From: Microvirga brassicacearum
GTDB taxonomy: Bacteria > Pseudomonadota > Alphaproteobacteria > Rhizobiales > Beijerinckiaceae
NCBI RefSeq assembly: GCF_008757455.1
Contig: NZ_VCMV01000025.1
Coordinates: 95,892-159,891 of the forward strand
Length of the DNA: 64,000 bases
Direction: 5' to 3'
Shown: piece after piece, positions 8,015 through 16,064 of the stretch
Numbering within the stretch: the stretch's first letter is position 1
Layout of the letters: every line of letters begins with the position of its first letter
Program-made: the position numbers and the translations under genes
The notes under the pieces: generated by a model
The model's database searches: none
What the model was told of the DNA's origin: nothing
Seen by the model: the letters and a program-made list of their open reading frames with translations, nothing else

Positions 8015-10966
8015 TCACGTCTTTCCGGCCAATGGAGGCTCGATCCCTGCCGTACGTTCGTCGCCGGACCACTCGACCTCGTTGGCGGCGCGGTCGATCG
8101 GTCGCGCACGCCACCGTTCGGAGAGCAATTTCGCGGCGGCGAGCGCGGGCGGCGCCAATCGTTTGGCGATCTCGTCGCGCTTGTCGGCGGCTTCCGCGTC
8201 GCCCTGCCGTGCCGCGACGTCAAACCACTGATAGGCACGGGGAAGGTTGCGGGGCGTGCCGAGGCCCCGAGTCAGAAGGACGCCAAGATTGAACTGGCTG
8301 TCCCGCAATCCGCCTTCGGCCGCTTCCGTGTACCACCGGAACGCCGCTGCATAATCCGGGTCGCCCCGAGAGGCGAGAAGGGTGGCAAGGCGGTGCATCG
8401 CCTGCACATTGCCGCCTTGGGCCGCCCGCTCGTACCAGCCTATTGCGCGCGGCAGATCCCGTTCGACGCCCAAGCCCTGTTCGTAGATCGCGCCTACACG
8501 CTGCTGCGCCGGCGCGAGACCGGCCTGCGCCGCCCGTTCGAACAGTTGCGCGGCGTCCGCTCGATCATGCGGGCGGTCGAGGCGATTTGCCATTTCGTAA
8601 AGAGCGATGGGGTTTCCCGTGGAGGCCGCGCGCCGCAATGCGTCCGGAATCGCCCTCGGCAAATCGGCGAAAGCGGCGGCGTCGACGGGTATTGCGGTCG
8701 CCGGCAGGCTTGGCGCCTGGATGAGCGATGCGCTTTGGTCCGTTGTCGGCCGAACGGCTTCGGGCGCGATATCCGCGACCGGCGCAACCGTTCCGGATAT
8801 CGATGCATGGGACCGGATTGCCACAGTCCCAGTCACCAGTCCAAGCAGCGCGACACTGAAGAGCAATGGCCGGCGTTGGCCCTCGAAGGTCTTGCGGATG
8901 CGCTCGATCAGCGAAGGCGTCGATAGCGGATGGGCGTCCGAGGGCGCCGTCTCGGCGCCTCCCTTCGGAGAGGCGGCAAGCTCATCCGGGGCCTGCGGCT
9001 CGGCCTCGCTCGCGGTATTCGGTTGCGAAGCCCTGCGGGCGGCCGCAATGAAGCTGGCGCGGACATTGCCGAGATCGGGTTCCTGCCCGGAAATGCTCGT
9101 CAGCACCCTGCGTTGTTCCGGACTGACGCCGCCTTGGGCGGGGGCGGAACCAGAATTGCCCGAGGTTGCCGAAACCTCCTCGATCTGGGAAAGGGCGGCC
9201 GCATGGAGGCGTCGAACCGCCGCCTCGAGCCGGTCAGCCGGTTGCTGTCGGTCGTGAGACTTGGCGAGTATCGGCGCCCGCGCCGCGAGGTCCTGATCGG
9301 CGAAACGCGCCACGAGCACCTCCAAAGCCTCGTGGACAGCCCGAAGGGTTTGGTGGGTCTTGCTGTCGGCGCGGTTCTGCAGCGACTTCAACTCCGCGAA
9401 GCCATGCTTGAGCGCCGCAACCTCGCCCGATGCGATGTCGCTTCCGGGCCGAATTTCGCGGATTGCGGCTTTCGCCGCCTGCTCGGCAATCGCCGCCGCC
9501 TCGTCTTGGAGCGCCTTGAGCGAAGGGGGCGATGCTGTCGCTTGGAGCTTGTCGTGAAGCGCACGGACCAGCAATTCCACACGCGACGTGTCGGCTCGTT
9601 CGCCGATCTGGCGAAGATCGGTCTCGAGCGCCTCGAACCGCTCCCACAGAGGAACCTGCACCGAAGAGGCCTCGAGCGCCTGTCCGATCTGGCTCGAGAG
9701 ACGATCGAATTGCGCCTGAACCGTCTCGTTTTCCTCAAAACGCCGTTCAGTGGCGGAGGCCATGCGTTCGGTCAGAAGCGTCAACTGGGCCGCAATCGGT
9801 TCGAGATTGGCGGGCTCGCGTTCCGGCCGGCGGGCGAGGGCGTCAAGCTTGTCGCCGAGACCGCGGATCTGGTCCGGGACATCGTTCGCTTCCTGGCGGG
9901 CGACACTGTCGGCAAGCGCGCCGCAGACCTTTTCGAGCGCTGTTCTCAGGGAGGCAAAATCCGCGCGCCCGACCTGGGTCGAGCGCAGTTCGGCGATCTG
10001 GGTCGTCAGCGCCGCGACCTCGATCGACAGGCGCTCGATCTGCCGCGGCTCGGCGCGATTGGCGAGGTCGTGCCGCATGTCGACGATCTGGCTGCTGAGA
10101 AAATCGATAACCGACCGGTCGACGCCGCTCTCCGCCAGCCGATCGATCTTGCGCTCGATGCCTTCGATCTCCGCCCCGATCCTGACATGGACGCCGTGCC
10201 TTAATTCGTCCGAAAGATCGGCGACTTGGCCGTGCAGCGTGGCAATGGAACCCGCAAGCGTCAGCACGGCGGTGCCCGACGGCCTCTTGTCGAGGTCTCT
10301 CGAAAGACCCTGGAGGCTGCCATTGAGGGCTTCGAGCTCGTCTCGGGTCGCCAGGGCGGCGAGAGCCACTTTCAGGTCTTCGATCTGTGAACCAATGCTG
10401 TCGACCGCGGGGACCCACGGGGCTGCGGATGGCTGATCGAGGCGTTCGGCCAACCGGGAGACGTCCGTCCGCAGACCGAGCAGGGTATCGGCGAGCGGAG
10501 ACAGGACCTTGGCCGCCTCCTCGACCGGGAACGCGATCCGGGCCGGCGCTCGCTCGCGGCGTTCCACCGCGTCGAGGCGGTCCTTGAGCGCCGAAAGAGC
10601 ATCAGACATGGCCGAGGCCATCCGGTTCTGCGAATCTGCCGAATGGCGCACGGAATCGTCGAGCCGTTCTTCGGCCATCGCGATCCAACGGGCGAGTGAT
10701 TCGACGGCGCTGGCGGGCCGCGCAGGGGCGTCGGTCTCGTCTTTGGCGGGTCGCCGCGCAACCTGCGCCATCCGGTCGATAATCGCGTCCAGGTTGTCGG
10801 CGCTAGTCCGGCGCTCAGCAGACGGGGCCTGGCGCGCCAGGCGATCAGCCAGAATCTCGCCGACCCAATCCTCGAGGCGCAAGCCCGCTCTGCGCGCAGC
10901 TGCCTCCGCCGCGTGACGGGTCACCGGGTCGAGCTCTTCGAGGTTCGCGAGAACGGGTCGTCTCAT
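8015..10966 (-). CDS. PodJ-like polarity protein: coiled coil, one membrane helix, Sel1 repeats
   Basis: A 983-residue protein in three parts. The N-terminus (DPVTRHAAEAAARRAGLRLEDW, within residues 13-34, interrupted here for length) is a short helical motif seen at the start of PodJ-like proteins. Residues about 90-620 are Glu/Arg/Leu-rich with heptad character, a long cytoplasmic coiled coil. A single membrane segment (LLFSVALLGLVTGTVAI) lies near residue 700. At least three Sel1 repeats follow (residues about 800-930), for example ALYEMANRLD, AQQRVGAIYEQGLGV and SQFNLGVLLTRGLGT. This is the architecture of the polar organising protein PodJ, with periplasmic Sel1 repeats. It stands alone, with 105 bp before TauE and a 370-bp intergenic region upstream. 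Confidence 0.72.
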   Translation of the reverse strand: MRRPVLANLEELDPVTRHAAEAAARRAGLRLEDWVGEILADRLARQAPSAERRTSADNLDAIIDRMAQVARRPAKDETDAPARPASAVESLARWIAMAEERLDDSVRHSADSQNRMASAMSDALSALKDRLDAVERRERAPARIAFPVEEAAKVLSPLADTLLGLRTDVSRLAERLDQPSAAPWVPAVDSIGSQIEDLKVALAALATRDELEALNGSLQGLSRDLDKRPSGTAVLTLAGSIATLHGQVADLSDELRHGVHVRIGAEIEGIERKIDRLAESGVDRSVIDFLSSQIVDMRHDLANRAEPRQIERLSIEVAALTTQIAELRSTQVGRADFASLRTALEKVCGALADSVARQEANDVPDQIRGLGDKLDALARRPEREPANLEPIAAQLTLLTERMASATERRFEENETVQAQFDRLSSQIGQALEASSVQVPLWERFEALETDLRQIGERADTSRVELLVRALHDKLQATASPPSLKALQDEAAAIAEQAAKAAIREIRPGSDIASGEVAALKHGFAELKSLQNRADSKTHQTLRAVHEALEVLVARFADQDLAARAPILAKSHDRQQPADRLEAAVRRLHAAALSQIEEVSATSGNSGSAPAQGGVSPEQRRVLTSISGQEPDLGNVRASFIAAARRASQPNTASEAEPQAPDELAASPKGGAETAPSDAHPLSTPSLIERIRKTFEGQRRPLLFSVALLGLVTGTVAIRSHASISGTVAPVADIAPEAVRPTTDQSASLIQAPSLPATAIPVDAAAFADLPRAIPDALRRAASTGNPIALYEMANRLDRPHDRADAAQLFERAAQAGLAPAQQRVGAIYEQGLGVERDLPRAIGWYERAAQGGNVQAMHRLATLLASRGDPDYAAAFRWYTEAAEGGLRDSQFNLGVLLTRGLGTPRNLPRAYQWFDVAARQGDAEAADKRDEIAKRLAPPALAAAKLLSERWRARPIDRAANEVEWSGDERTAGIEPPLAGKT

Positions 10967-11336
10967 GGCCGCGCCTGCGGGGATTGATTTTTCCGACAGC
11001 GGCGCGGCCCCACACCAAGCGTCCGTCGCGGCGGCAGGCCAATCCCCGGGGCGGCGAAGTGCGGGACTTCGGGAATCAGCGAGCCGACGCCTCAGCTTTC
11101 GCCGGGCGTGGTAAAAAAGCCGTTAAGGTGAGGACATTTAAGCCGATGCGGGGCCGTGAAACCGTCCGCTCTTTCCTTTTCGGTATCCCGCAGCGAAACG
11201 CTGCTTCGGCGCAATGTAACTTTGAATCGTCGGGTCTTGCGATTACCGCGATTTATGTTATGAAGTATCAAAATCGATGTGGTGCGGGCCGCGTAAGCGG
11301 CTGCTCGTACAAGAAGACCGTTTGATGGGGATTTTG
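10967..11336. other. Divergent intergenic region between podJ-like gene and merR
   Basis: There is no credible open reading frame in these 370 bp. They must carry the promoters of the podJ-like gene (leftward) and of merR (rightward). The right half is AT-richer than the left. The best promoter-like match is listed separately at 11237-11264. Confidence 0.5.
11237..11264 (+). promoter_or_regulatory. Possible sigma-70-type promoter of merR
   Basis: TTGCGA and TATGAA are separated by 16 bases, about 70 bp ahead of the merR start. The match is moderate. It was chosen by eye in an AT-rich patch, and no dyad typical of MerR operators was found between the two boxes. Confidence 0.3.
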
Positions 11337-11762
11337 ATGACCAGTGCAATGCATGAAAGCTTTGGCGGGGCCAAAGAGGCTGCTGTGCCGACGGAGAGCG
11401 ATCGCTCCTTCACGATCGGCGATCTCGCCCGCGAGTTCGGCGTCACTCTCAGGACGCTCCGATTTTACGAGGATCGCGGGCTCCTGTCTCCGCGGCGCGA
11501 CGGCACCGCACGCATCTACGATTTGCGGGATCGCGACCGTCTCTCGGTGATCCTCAAGGGCAAGCAGCTCGGCTTCACCCTCACGGAGATCCGCGCCATG
11601 CTCGCCGAGGATCGGATCGCCGACGGCGCTGCCGCGAACCTCAACCTGTCGCTCGACAAGATCGAAGACCAGATCCGTCACCTGGAGCAGCAGCGGGGGG
11701 AAATCGACGAAGCGTTGGTGGAGCTCAGAAGCCGGCGCGCCAGCCTCGCCGTCGCTGCCTGA
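11337..11762 (+). CDS. MerR-family transcriptional regulator of the beta-oxidation genes
   Basis: A 141-residue MerR-type regulator. The winged-helix N-terminus includes FTIGDLAREFGVTLRTLRFY (residues about 21-40), EDRGLLSPRRDG and IYDLRDRDRL. A dimerisation helix follows (NLSLDKIEDQIRHLEQQRGE), and no metal-binding Cys residues are present, so it is not a metal sensor. The start at 11337 is preferred because GGGGA lies five bases upstream; an ATG at 11325 is also in frame. In related bacteria a MerR protein of this kind lies directly upstream of fadE-fadA-fadB genes and is of the LiuR type. Here it is about 1.2 kb from fadE because of inserted DNA. Confidence 0.82.
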   Translation: MTSAMHESFGGAKEAAVPTESDRSFTIGDLAREFGVTLRTLRFYEDRGLLSPRRDGTARIYDLRDRDRLSVILKGKQLGFTLTEIRAMLAEDRIADGAAANLNLSLDKIEDQIRHLEQQRGEIDEALVELRSRRASLAVAA

Positions 11763-12112
11763 GGCACCTTTTTCCTCGCAACCGCGGCGCTTTCTGACCA
11801 GCGGAAACCCCTTACCTCTGAGTCTCGTGGCTTGTGGCCATGTTTCGCATGGCCGATGGTCGCCGCCCTGCTCAGGCGGTGGCGGTCGCTCCATGATGAG
11901 CCGAATCCGCTTCAAGTTGAGAGCAGGGCTTGTGCCACTCGTAATGCTGGCGAGACGAGGTTGTGGCTTGCTCAATTTCGCGCGAGGGCTGGTTAGCGGT
12001 CCTTTGGCTATTCGTCACTCCGACAAAGCGGCGCGCAATCTATACCCAGCCTCACTTTTGCGTAATGTCGCCTCAGGCTATTCTGAATACCCTGCGGTGG
12101 AGATTTTGCAGC
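11763..12112. other. Gene-free stretch between merR and the dihydrofolate-reductase-like gene
   Basis: No reading frame with convincing coding character, no strong hairpin and no repeat was found. It may be the left flank of DNA inserted between merR and fadE. A GGTGGAG ribosome-binding site for the next gene is at its right end. Confidence 0.4.
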
Positions 12113-12643
12113 ATGGCGAAGCTCGTCTTTGGAATGAACCAGTCCCTGGACGGCTACGTCGACCACCTGGAGATGCAGACAGGCCCCGCGCTCTTTCGTC
12201 ATTGGATCGAGCAAGCGCGCGACCTGACGGGCAGTGTGTACGGTCGCCGCATGTACGAGATCATGCGTTATTGGGACGAAGACCGTCCTGAGTGGAGCGC
12301 GGAGCAACGCGAGTTCGCGGCGGCGTGGCGGCGCCAACCGAAGTGGGTCGTGTCGCGCTCGTTAAAGTCCGTCGGCCCCAACGCCACACTTGTCGAGGAT
12401 GACATCGAGGCGGTGATACGTGGCCTGAGGGCCCGGCTCGTCGGGGAGATTGCAGTTTCCGGACCAGACCTAGCACGAAGCCTCACCGACCTTGGTCTTG
12501 TTGATGAGTATCGACTCTACTTCCATCCCGTCGTGCTCGGTCGCGGCAAGCCATTCTTCGCCGGCCCGCGGCCACCACTCCGCCTTGTTTCCACCGATCA
12601 CGTTGGCGAGGATGTGATTAGGTTGACGTACGTTCCCGCTTAG
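12113..12643 (+). CDS. Dihydrofolate-reductase-family (RibD C-terminal) protein
   Basis: A 176-residue protein beginning MAKLVFGMNQSLDGYVD, the typical first strand and loop of RibD_C/DHFR-like proteins. GSVYGRRMYEIMRYW follows near residue 42, and the C-terminal signature DEYRLYFHPVVLGRGKPFF is near residue 140. These proteins bind NADPH; a specific substrate is rarely known and none can be assigned here. The chosen ATG has GGAG about ten bases upstream. Base and codon usage is less GC-biased than in the fad genes. With the IS630 remnant immediately downstream, it looks like acquired DNA between merR and its expected target operon. Confidence 0.75.
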   Translation: MAKLVFGMNQSLDGYVDHLEMQTGPALFRHWIEQARDLTGSVYGRRMYEIMRYWDEDRPEWSAEQREFAAAWRRQPKWVVSRSLKSVGPNATLVEDDIEAVIRGLRARLVGEIAVSGPDLARSLTDLGLVDEYRLYFHPVVLGRGKPFFAGPRPPLRLVSTDHVGEDVIRLTYVPA

Positions 12644-12849
12644 TCGCGCGTCTCGCCAGGCGGACTGCGCCGAAGCGCGCCAGACGTGCTTCTGGGGCTG
12701 TTGCGGTCGCCAACGATCACCTGCAGGCACTTGCGATCGACGGTGATGCCAGTGCGCGCCCTGAAGACTCGCACGCCGACGAACTCGTGAGAATCTTGCA
12801 CCATGGCACCCTCGGGCGCCCAAAGCGCAGGCCGCCCCTTCCCAACCAC
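12644..12849 (-). pseudogene. IS630-family transposase N-terminal remnant, frameshifted
   Basis: On the reverse strand one frame reads ARTGITVDRKCLQVIVGDRN and the neighbouring frame continues QKHVWRA. Joined, these resemble the start of IS630-family transposases, in which a helix ending in VGDRNSPQKHVWRAR is familiar. The frame change, the absence of the catalytic DDE domain and the total length of about 70 codons show a decayed fragment. No terminal inverted repeats were recognised. The family call rests on remembered consensus and was not tested by a search. Confidence 0.6.
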
Positions 12850-12854
12850 AGCTC

Positions 12855-12876
12855 GATAGTTTATATATGAACTATC
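12855..12876. promoter_or_regulatory. 22-bp near-perfect palindrome upstream of fadE, candidate operator
   Basis: The arms GATAGTT and AACTATC flank an 8-bp AT-rich centre; 20 of 22 positions are symmetric. It lies 55 bp ahead of the fadE start codon in an otherwise plain leader. Position and symmetry fit an operator, possibly for the MerR regulator at 11337 or a TetR-type fatty-acid regulator elsewhere. A transcription end for the inserted DNA is possible but less likely because the stem is AT-rich. Confidence 0.45.
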
Positions 12877-12930
12877 TTTTCGGCAGGTCGTTCACCTGCT
12901 GATTCCGGCACGCGATGTGGGAGATGCTCC

Positions 12931-14721
12931 ATGCCCGTCTACAAGGCGCCCGTTGACGACGTCATGTTTCTTCTGAACGACGTTTTCCCCATCGAACGGC
13001 ACAACAACCTTCCGGGTTTCGCCGATGCATCCCCCGAGACGGTCGAGGCGATCCTGACCGAGGGTGCGAAACTCTGCGAGGAGGTATTCGCACCGCTCAA
13101 TCTGCCGGGCGACCAGGAGGGTTGCGTCCGGAACGCCGACGGGTCGGTGACGACGCCGAAGGGCTTCAAGGCAGCCTACGACGCCTATGTAGCCGGCGGC
13201 TGGATGGGCCTTTCCATGCCCGAGGCTTTCGGCGGGCAAGGCCTGCCGACGACGCTCAACGTGATCCTGCAGGAATTCCAGTCCTCCGCCAATCTCGCCC
13301 TCGCCATGTATGCGGGCCTCACCCAGGGAGCCATCGCGGCCCTGCTGCAGCACGGGTCCGAGGATGTGAAGCAAACCTATGTGCCCAAGATGGTGGCGGG
13401 GACCTGGACCGGCACCATGAACCTCACGGAGTCCCATTGCGGCACGGATCTGGGTCTTCTCAAGACCAAGGCCGTGCCGAACGGCGATGGCTCCTATGCC
13501 ATCTCCGGCACCAAGATTTTCATCTCTTCAGGCGAGCATGATTTTGCCGAGAACATCATTCACCTCGTGCTCGCTCGCATTGAGGGCGCTCCCCAAGGCA
13601 CGAAGGGCATTTCGCTCTTCGTCGTGCCGAAATTCAGCGTGAGCAACGGCGTGCCGGGTGAACGCAACGGCGTCTCCTGCGGCTCCATCGAGCACAAGAT
13701 GGGAATTCACGGCAACGCCACCTGCGTGATAAATTACGATGGCGCACAGGGCTGGCTCATCGGTGAGGAAAATCGCGGGCTTAACGCCATGTTCGTGATG
13801 ATGAACGAGGCCCGGCTCGCGGTCGGCGTACAGGGTCTGGCGCAATCCGAGGTCGCCTACCAGAACGCCGTCGCCTATGCGAAGGAGCGGCTGCAGGGCA
13901 GGGCGCTGACGGGCCCGGCATTCCCCGACAAGCCGGCGGACCCGATCATCGTCCATCCCGACGTGCGCCGTACGTTGTTGTCCATCAAGGCTTTCAACGA
14001 GGCGGCGCGCGCGCTTCTCGTCTGGACCGCGCTCAAAAGCGATGTCGCCCACCGCTCGTCAGACGCCGCCGAACGCCAGGCCGCGGAGGACCATATGGGC
14101 CTGATGACGCCTGTCGCCAAAGGCGTCCTGACCGATCTCGGCTTCGACAATGCGGTGAAGGCGCAGCAGATGTTTGGCGGGCATGGTTACATCGAGGAAT
14201 CCGGCATGTCGCAGTTCGTGCGCGACGCCCGGATTGCCATGATTTACGAAGGCGCCAACGGCATCCAGGCGATGGACCTCGTCGGCCGCAAGCTCGGCAA
14301 GGATGGCGGCCGCGCCATGATGGCCTTCTTCAACGAAGTCGCGGCGTTCTGCCAGCAAAACGCCGACGACGAGGGCATGATTGCCTTCACTGCTCCGCTC
14401 CAGAAGGGGCTCGCCGATCTGCAGCAGGCGACCATGTGGTTCATGCAGAATGCGATGGCGAAGCCGGACAATGCCGGCGCCGGCGCCACCGACTACATGC
14501 ACCTCTTCGGCCTTGTCGCCATGGGTTATATGTGGGGCCGAATGGCAAGAGCTGCGATCGACACGAAAGCGCGCGGCGAGGGCGACGAGGCGGCGATGGA
14601 TGCCAAGCTTCTCACCGGACGGTTCTACATGGAACGCCTGATGCCCGACACCGCCTCGCGCCTTGCTTGCATCACCACCGGCGCAGATGTCACCATGGCG
14701 ATGCCGATGGAAGCGTTTTGA
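12931..14721 (+). CDS. Acyl-CoA dehydrogenase, long FadE/DmdC-like type
   Basis: A 596-residue flavoprotein dehydrogenase with the extra C-terminal domain of the roughly 600-residue subfamily. Visible landmarks are MNLTESHCGTDLG near residue 166 (FAD/substrate region), GTKIFISSGEHD near residue 192, MFGGHGYIEESGMSQFVRD near residue 415 and IYEGANGIQAMDLVGRKL near residue 440, which includes the usual catalytic Glu region. It oxidises acyl-CoA to 2-enoyl-CoA. GGGAG lies seven bases before the ATG. Thiolase and a FadB-type protein follow in the same direction, forming a full beta-oxidation operon. Members of this subfamily also act on 3-methylmercaptopropionyl-CoA (DmdC), which cannot be excluded. 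Confidence 0.88.
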   Translation: MPVYKAPVDDVMFLLNDVFPIERHNNLPGFADASPETVEAILTEGAKLCEEVFAPLNLPGDQEGCVRNADGSVTTPKGFKAAYDAYVAGGWMGLSMPEAFGGQGLPTTLNVILQEFQSSANLALAMYAGLTQGAIAALLQHGSEDVKQTYVPKMVAGTWTGTMNLTESHCGTDLGLLKTKAVPNGDGSYAISGTKIFISSGEHDFAENIIHLVLARIEGAPQGTKGISLFVVPKFSVSNGVPGERNGVSCGSIEHKMGIHGNATCVINYDGAQGWLIGEENRGLNAMFVMMNEARLAVGVQGLAQSEVAYQNAVAYAKERLQGRALTGPAFPDKPADPIIVHPDVRRTLLSIKAFNEAARALLVWTALKSDVAHRSSDAAERQAAEDHMGLMTPVAKGVLTDLGFDNAVKAQQMFGGHGYIEESGMSQFVRDARIAMIYEGANGIQAMDLVGRKLGKDGGRAMMAFFNEVAAFCQQNADDEGMIAFTAPLQKGLADLQQATMWFMQNAMAKPDNAGAGATDYMHLFGLVAMGYMWGRMARAAIDTKARGEGDEAAMDAKLLTGRFYMERLMPDTASRLACITTGADVTMAMPMEAF

Positions 14722-14835
14722 ACCGACGAGCAGCGCGGCCGGAGTCGCCGCTGCCGGCGAGTGCCCTATTCTGAAGACAATCCCGGGCTTCGCTTGGCGG
14801 GCCCGGTACGATGAAAAAAGCCCCGGGAGGCCCCT

Positions 14836-16044
14836 ATGCCTGAAGCCTACATCTTTGATGCGGTTCGCACGCCCCGCGGGCGCGGCAAGGCCGATGGTGC
14901 GCTGCATGAGGTCACGACCGTCGATCTCGCGGTCACGGCCCTCGATGCCATTCGCCGACGCAACGACCTCAATCCCGAACTCGTCGAGGACGTCGTGCTC
15001 GGTTGTGTCGATCCGGTCGGCGAAGCGGGCGGCGACATCGCCCGCGCGGCGGTGCTGAAGGCAGGCTTCGGCAAGGAAGTGCCGGGCGTGCAGATCAATC
15101 GTTTCTGCGCCTCCGGCCTCGATGCAGTGAATCTCGCGGCCGCGCAGGTGATGGCGGGGATGAAGGACGTTGCCATCGGCGGCGGCGTCGAATCCATGAG
15201 CCGTGTCGGCATGGGAGCATCGGGCGGCGCGTGGCCGGTCGATCCCGGCGTCGCGATCGCCAATTATTTCCTGCCGCAGGGGATCTCGGCTGATCTGATC
15301 GCGACCAAATACGGCTTCTCCCGTGACGATGTCGATGCTTACGCGGTCGAGTCGCAGAAGCGCGCGGCGCGGGCCTGGGATGAGGGTCGTTTCGACAAGT
15401 CGGTGATCCCGGTCCGGGATATCAACGGCCTTACCATTCTGGCCAAGGACGAGCATATGCGGCCCTCGACCGACATGCAGTCGCTAGGCCAATTGAAGGC
15501 CGCTTTCGTCCAGATGGGCGAGATGGGCGGCTTCGACGCGGTGGCGATCGCGGCCCATCCGGATGTGGAATTCGTCAACCATGTCCACCATGCCGGCAAT
15601 TCGTCGGGGATCGTGGATGGTGCGTCGGCGGTTCTCGTCGGCAGCGAAGAGGGCGCACGCAAAGCCGGCCTTAAGCCGCGTGCCAAGATCAAGGCGTTCG
15701 CGTCGTTGGGCTCCGATCTCGCGCTCATGCTTACGGGACCGATCGAGGTGTCCGAGCTTGTGCTCAGGAAAGCCGGCATGACGACGGACGACATCGATCT
15801 CTTTGAGATCAACGAAGCCTTCTCGGCCGTCGTCCTGCGCTACATGCAGGCGATGAAGCTCGATCCAAGCAAGGTGAACGTCAATGGGGGCGCCATCGCC
15901 ATGGGTCACCCGCTCGGCGCAACCGGCGGCATGATCCTCGGCACGGTGCTCGACGAGCTCGAACGGACGGGCAAGAAAACGGCGCTGATCACGTTGTGCG
16001 TTGCGGCCGGCATGGGCACGGCAACGATCATCGAGCGCGTATAA
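14836..16044 (+). CDS. fadA: Acetyl-CoA C-acyltransferase (thiolase)
   Basis: A 402-residue thiolase. The nucleophilic Cys lies in INRFCASGLDAVNLAA near residue 92, the second active-site region is NGGAIAMGHPLGATGG near residue 355, and the C-terminal Cys loop is CVAAGMGTA near residue 390. It performs the last step of beta-oxidation, splitting 3-ketoacyl-CoA with CoA. A strong GGGAGG ribosome-binding site is five bases before the ATG. The gap of 114 bp to fadE holds no terminator with a T run. The fadB gene follows 20 bp after the stop, so the three genes are one unit. Confidence 0.9.
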   Translation: MPEAYIFDAVRTPRGRGKADGALHEVTTVDLAVTALDAIRRRNDLNPELVEDVVLGCVDPVGEAGGDIARAAVLKAGFGKEVPGVQINRFCASGLDAVNLAAAQVMAGMKDVAIGGGVESMSRVGMGASGGAWPVDPGVAIANYFLPQGISADLIATKYGFSRDDVDAYAVESQKRAARAWDEGRFDKSVIPVRDINGLTILAKDEHMRPSTDMQSLGQLKAAFVQMGEMGGFDAVAIAAHPDVEFVNHVHHAGNSSGIVDGASAVLVGSEEGARKAGLKPRAKIKAFASLGSDLALMLTGPIEVSELVLRKAGMTTDDIDLFEINEAFSAVVLRYMQAMKLDPSKVNVNGGAIAMGHPLGATGGMILGTVLDELERTGKKTALITLCVAAGMGTATIIERV

Positions 16045-16064
16045 GGCGAGGCGGGAGAACGATC

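Noticed and set aside
14059..15456. 465-codon minus-strand frame across the acyl-CoA dehydrogenase and thiolase genes
   Set aside because: It spans two well-supported genes and their intergenic gap and lacks any recognisable domain.
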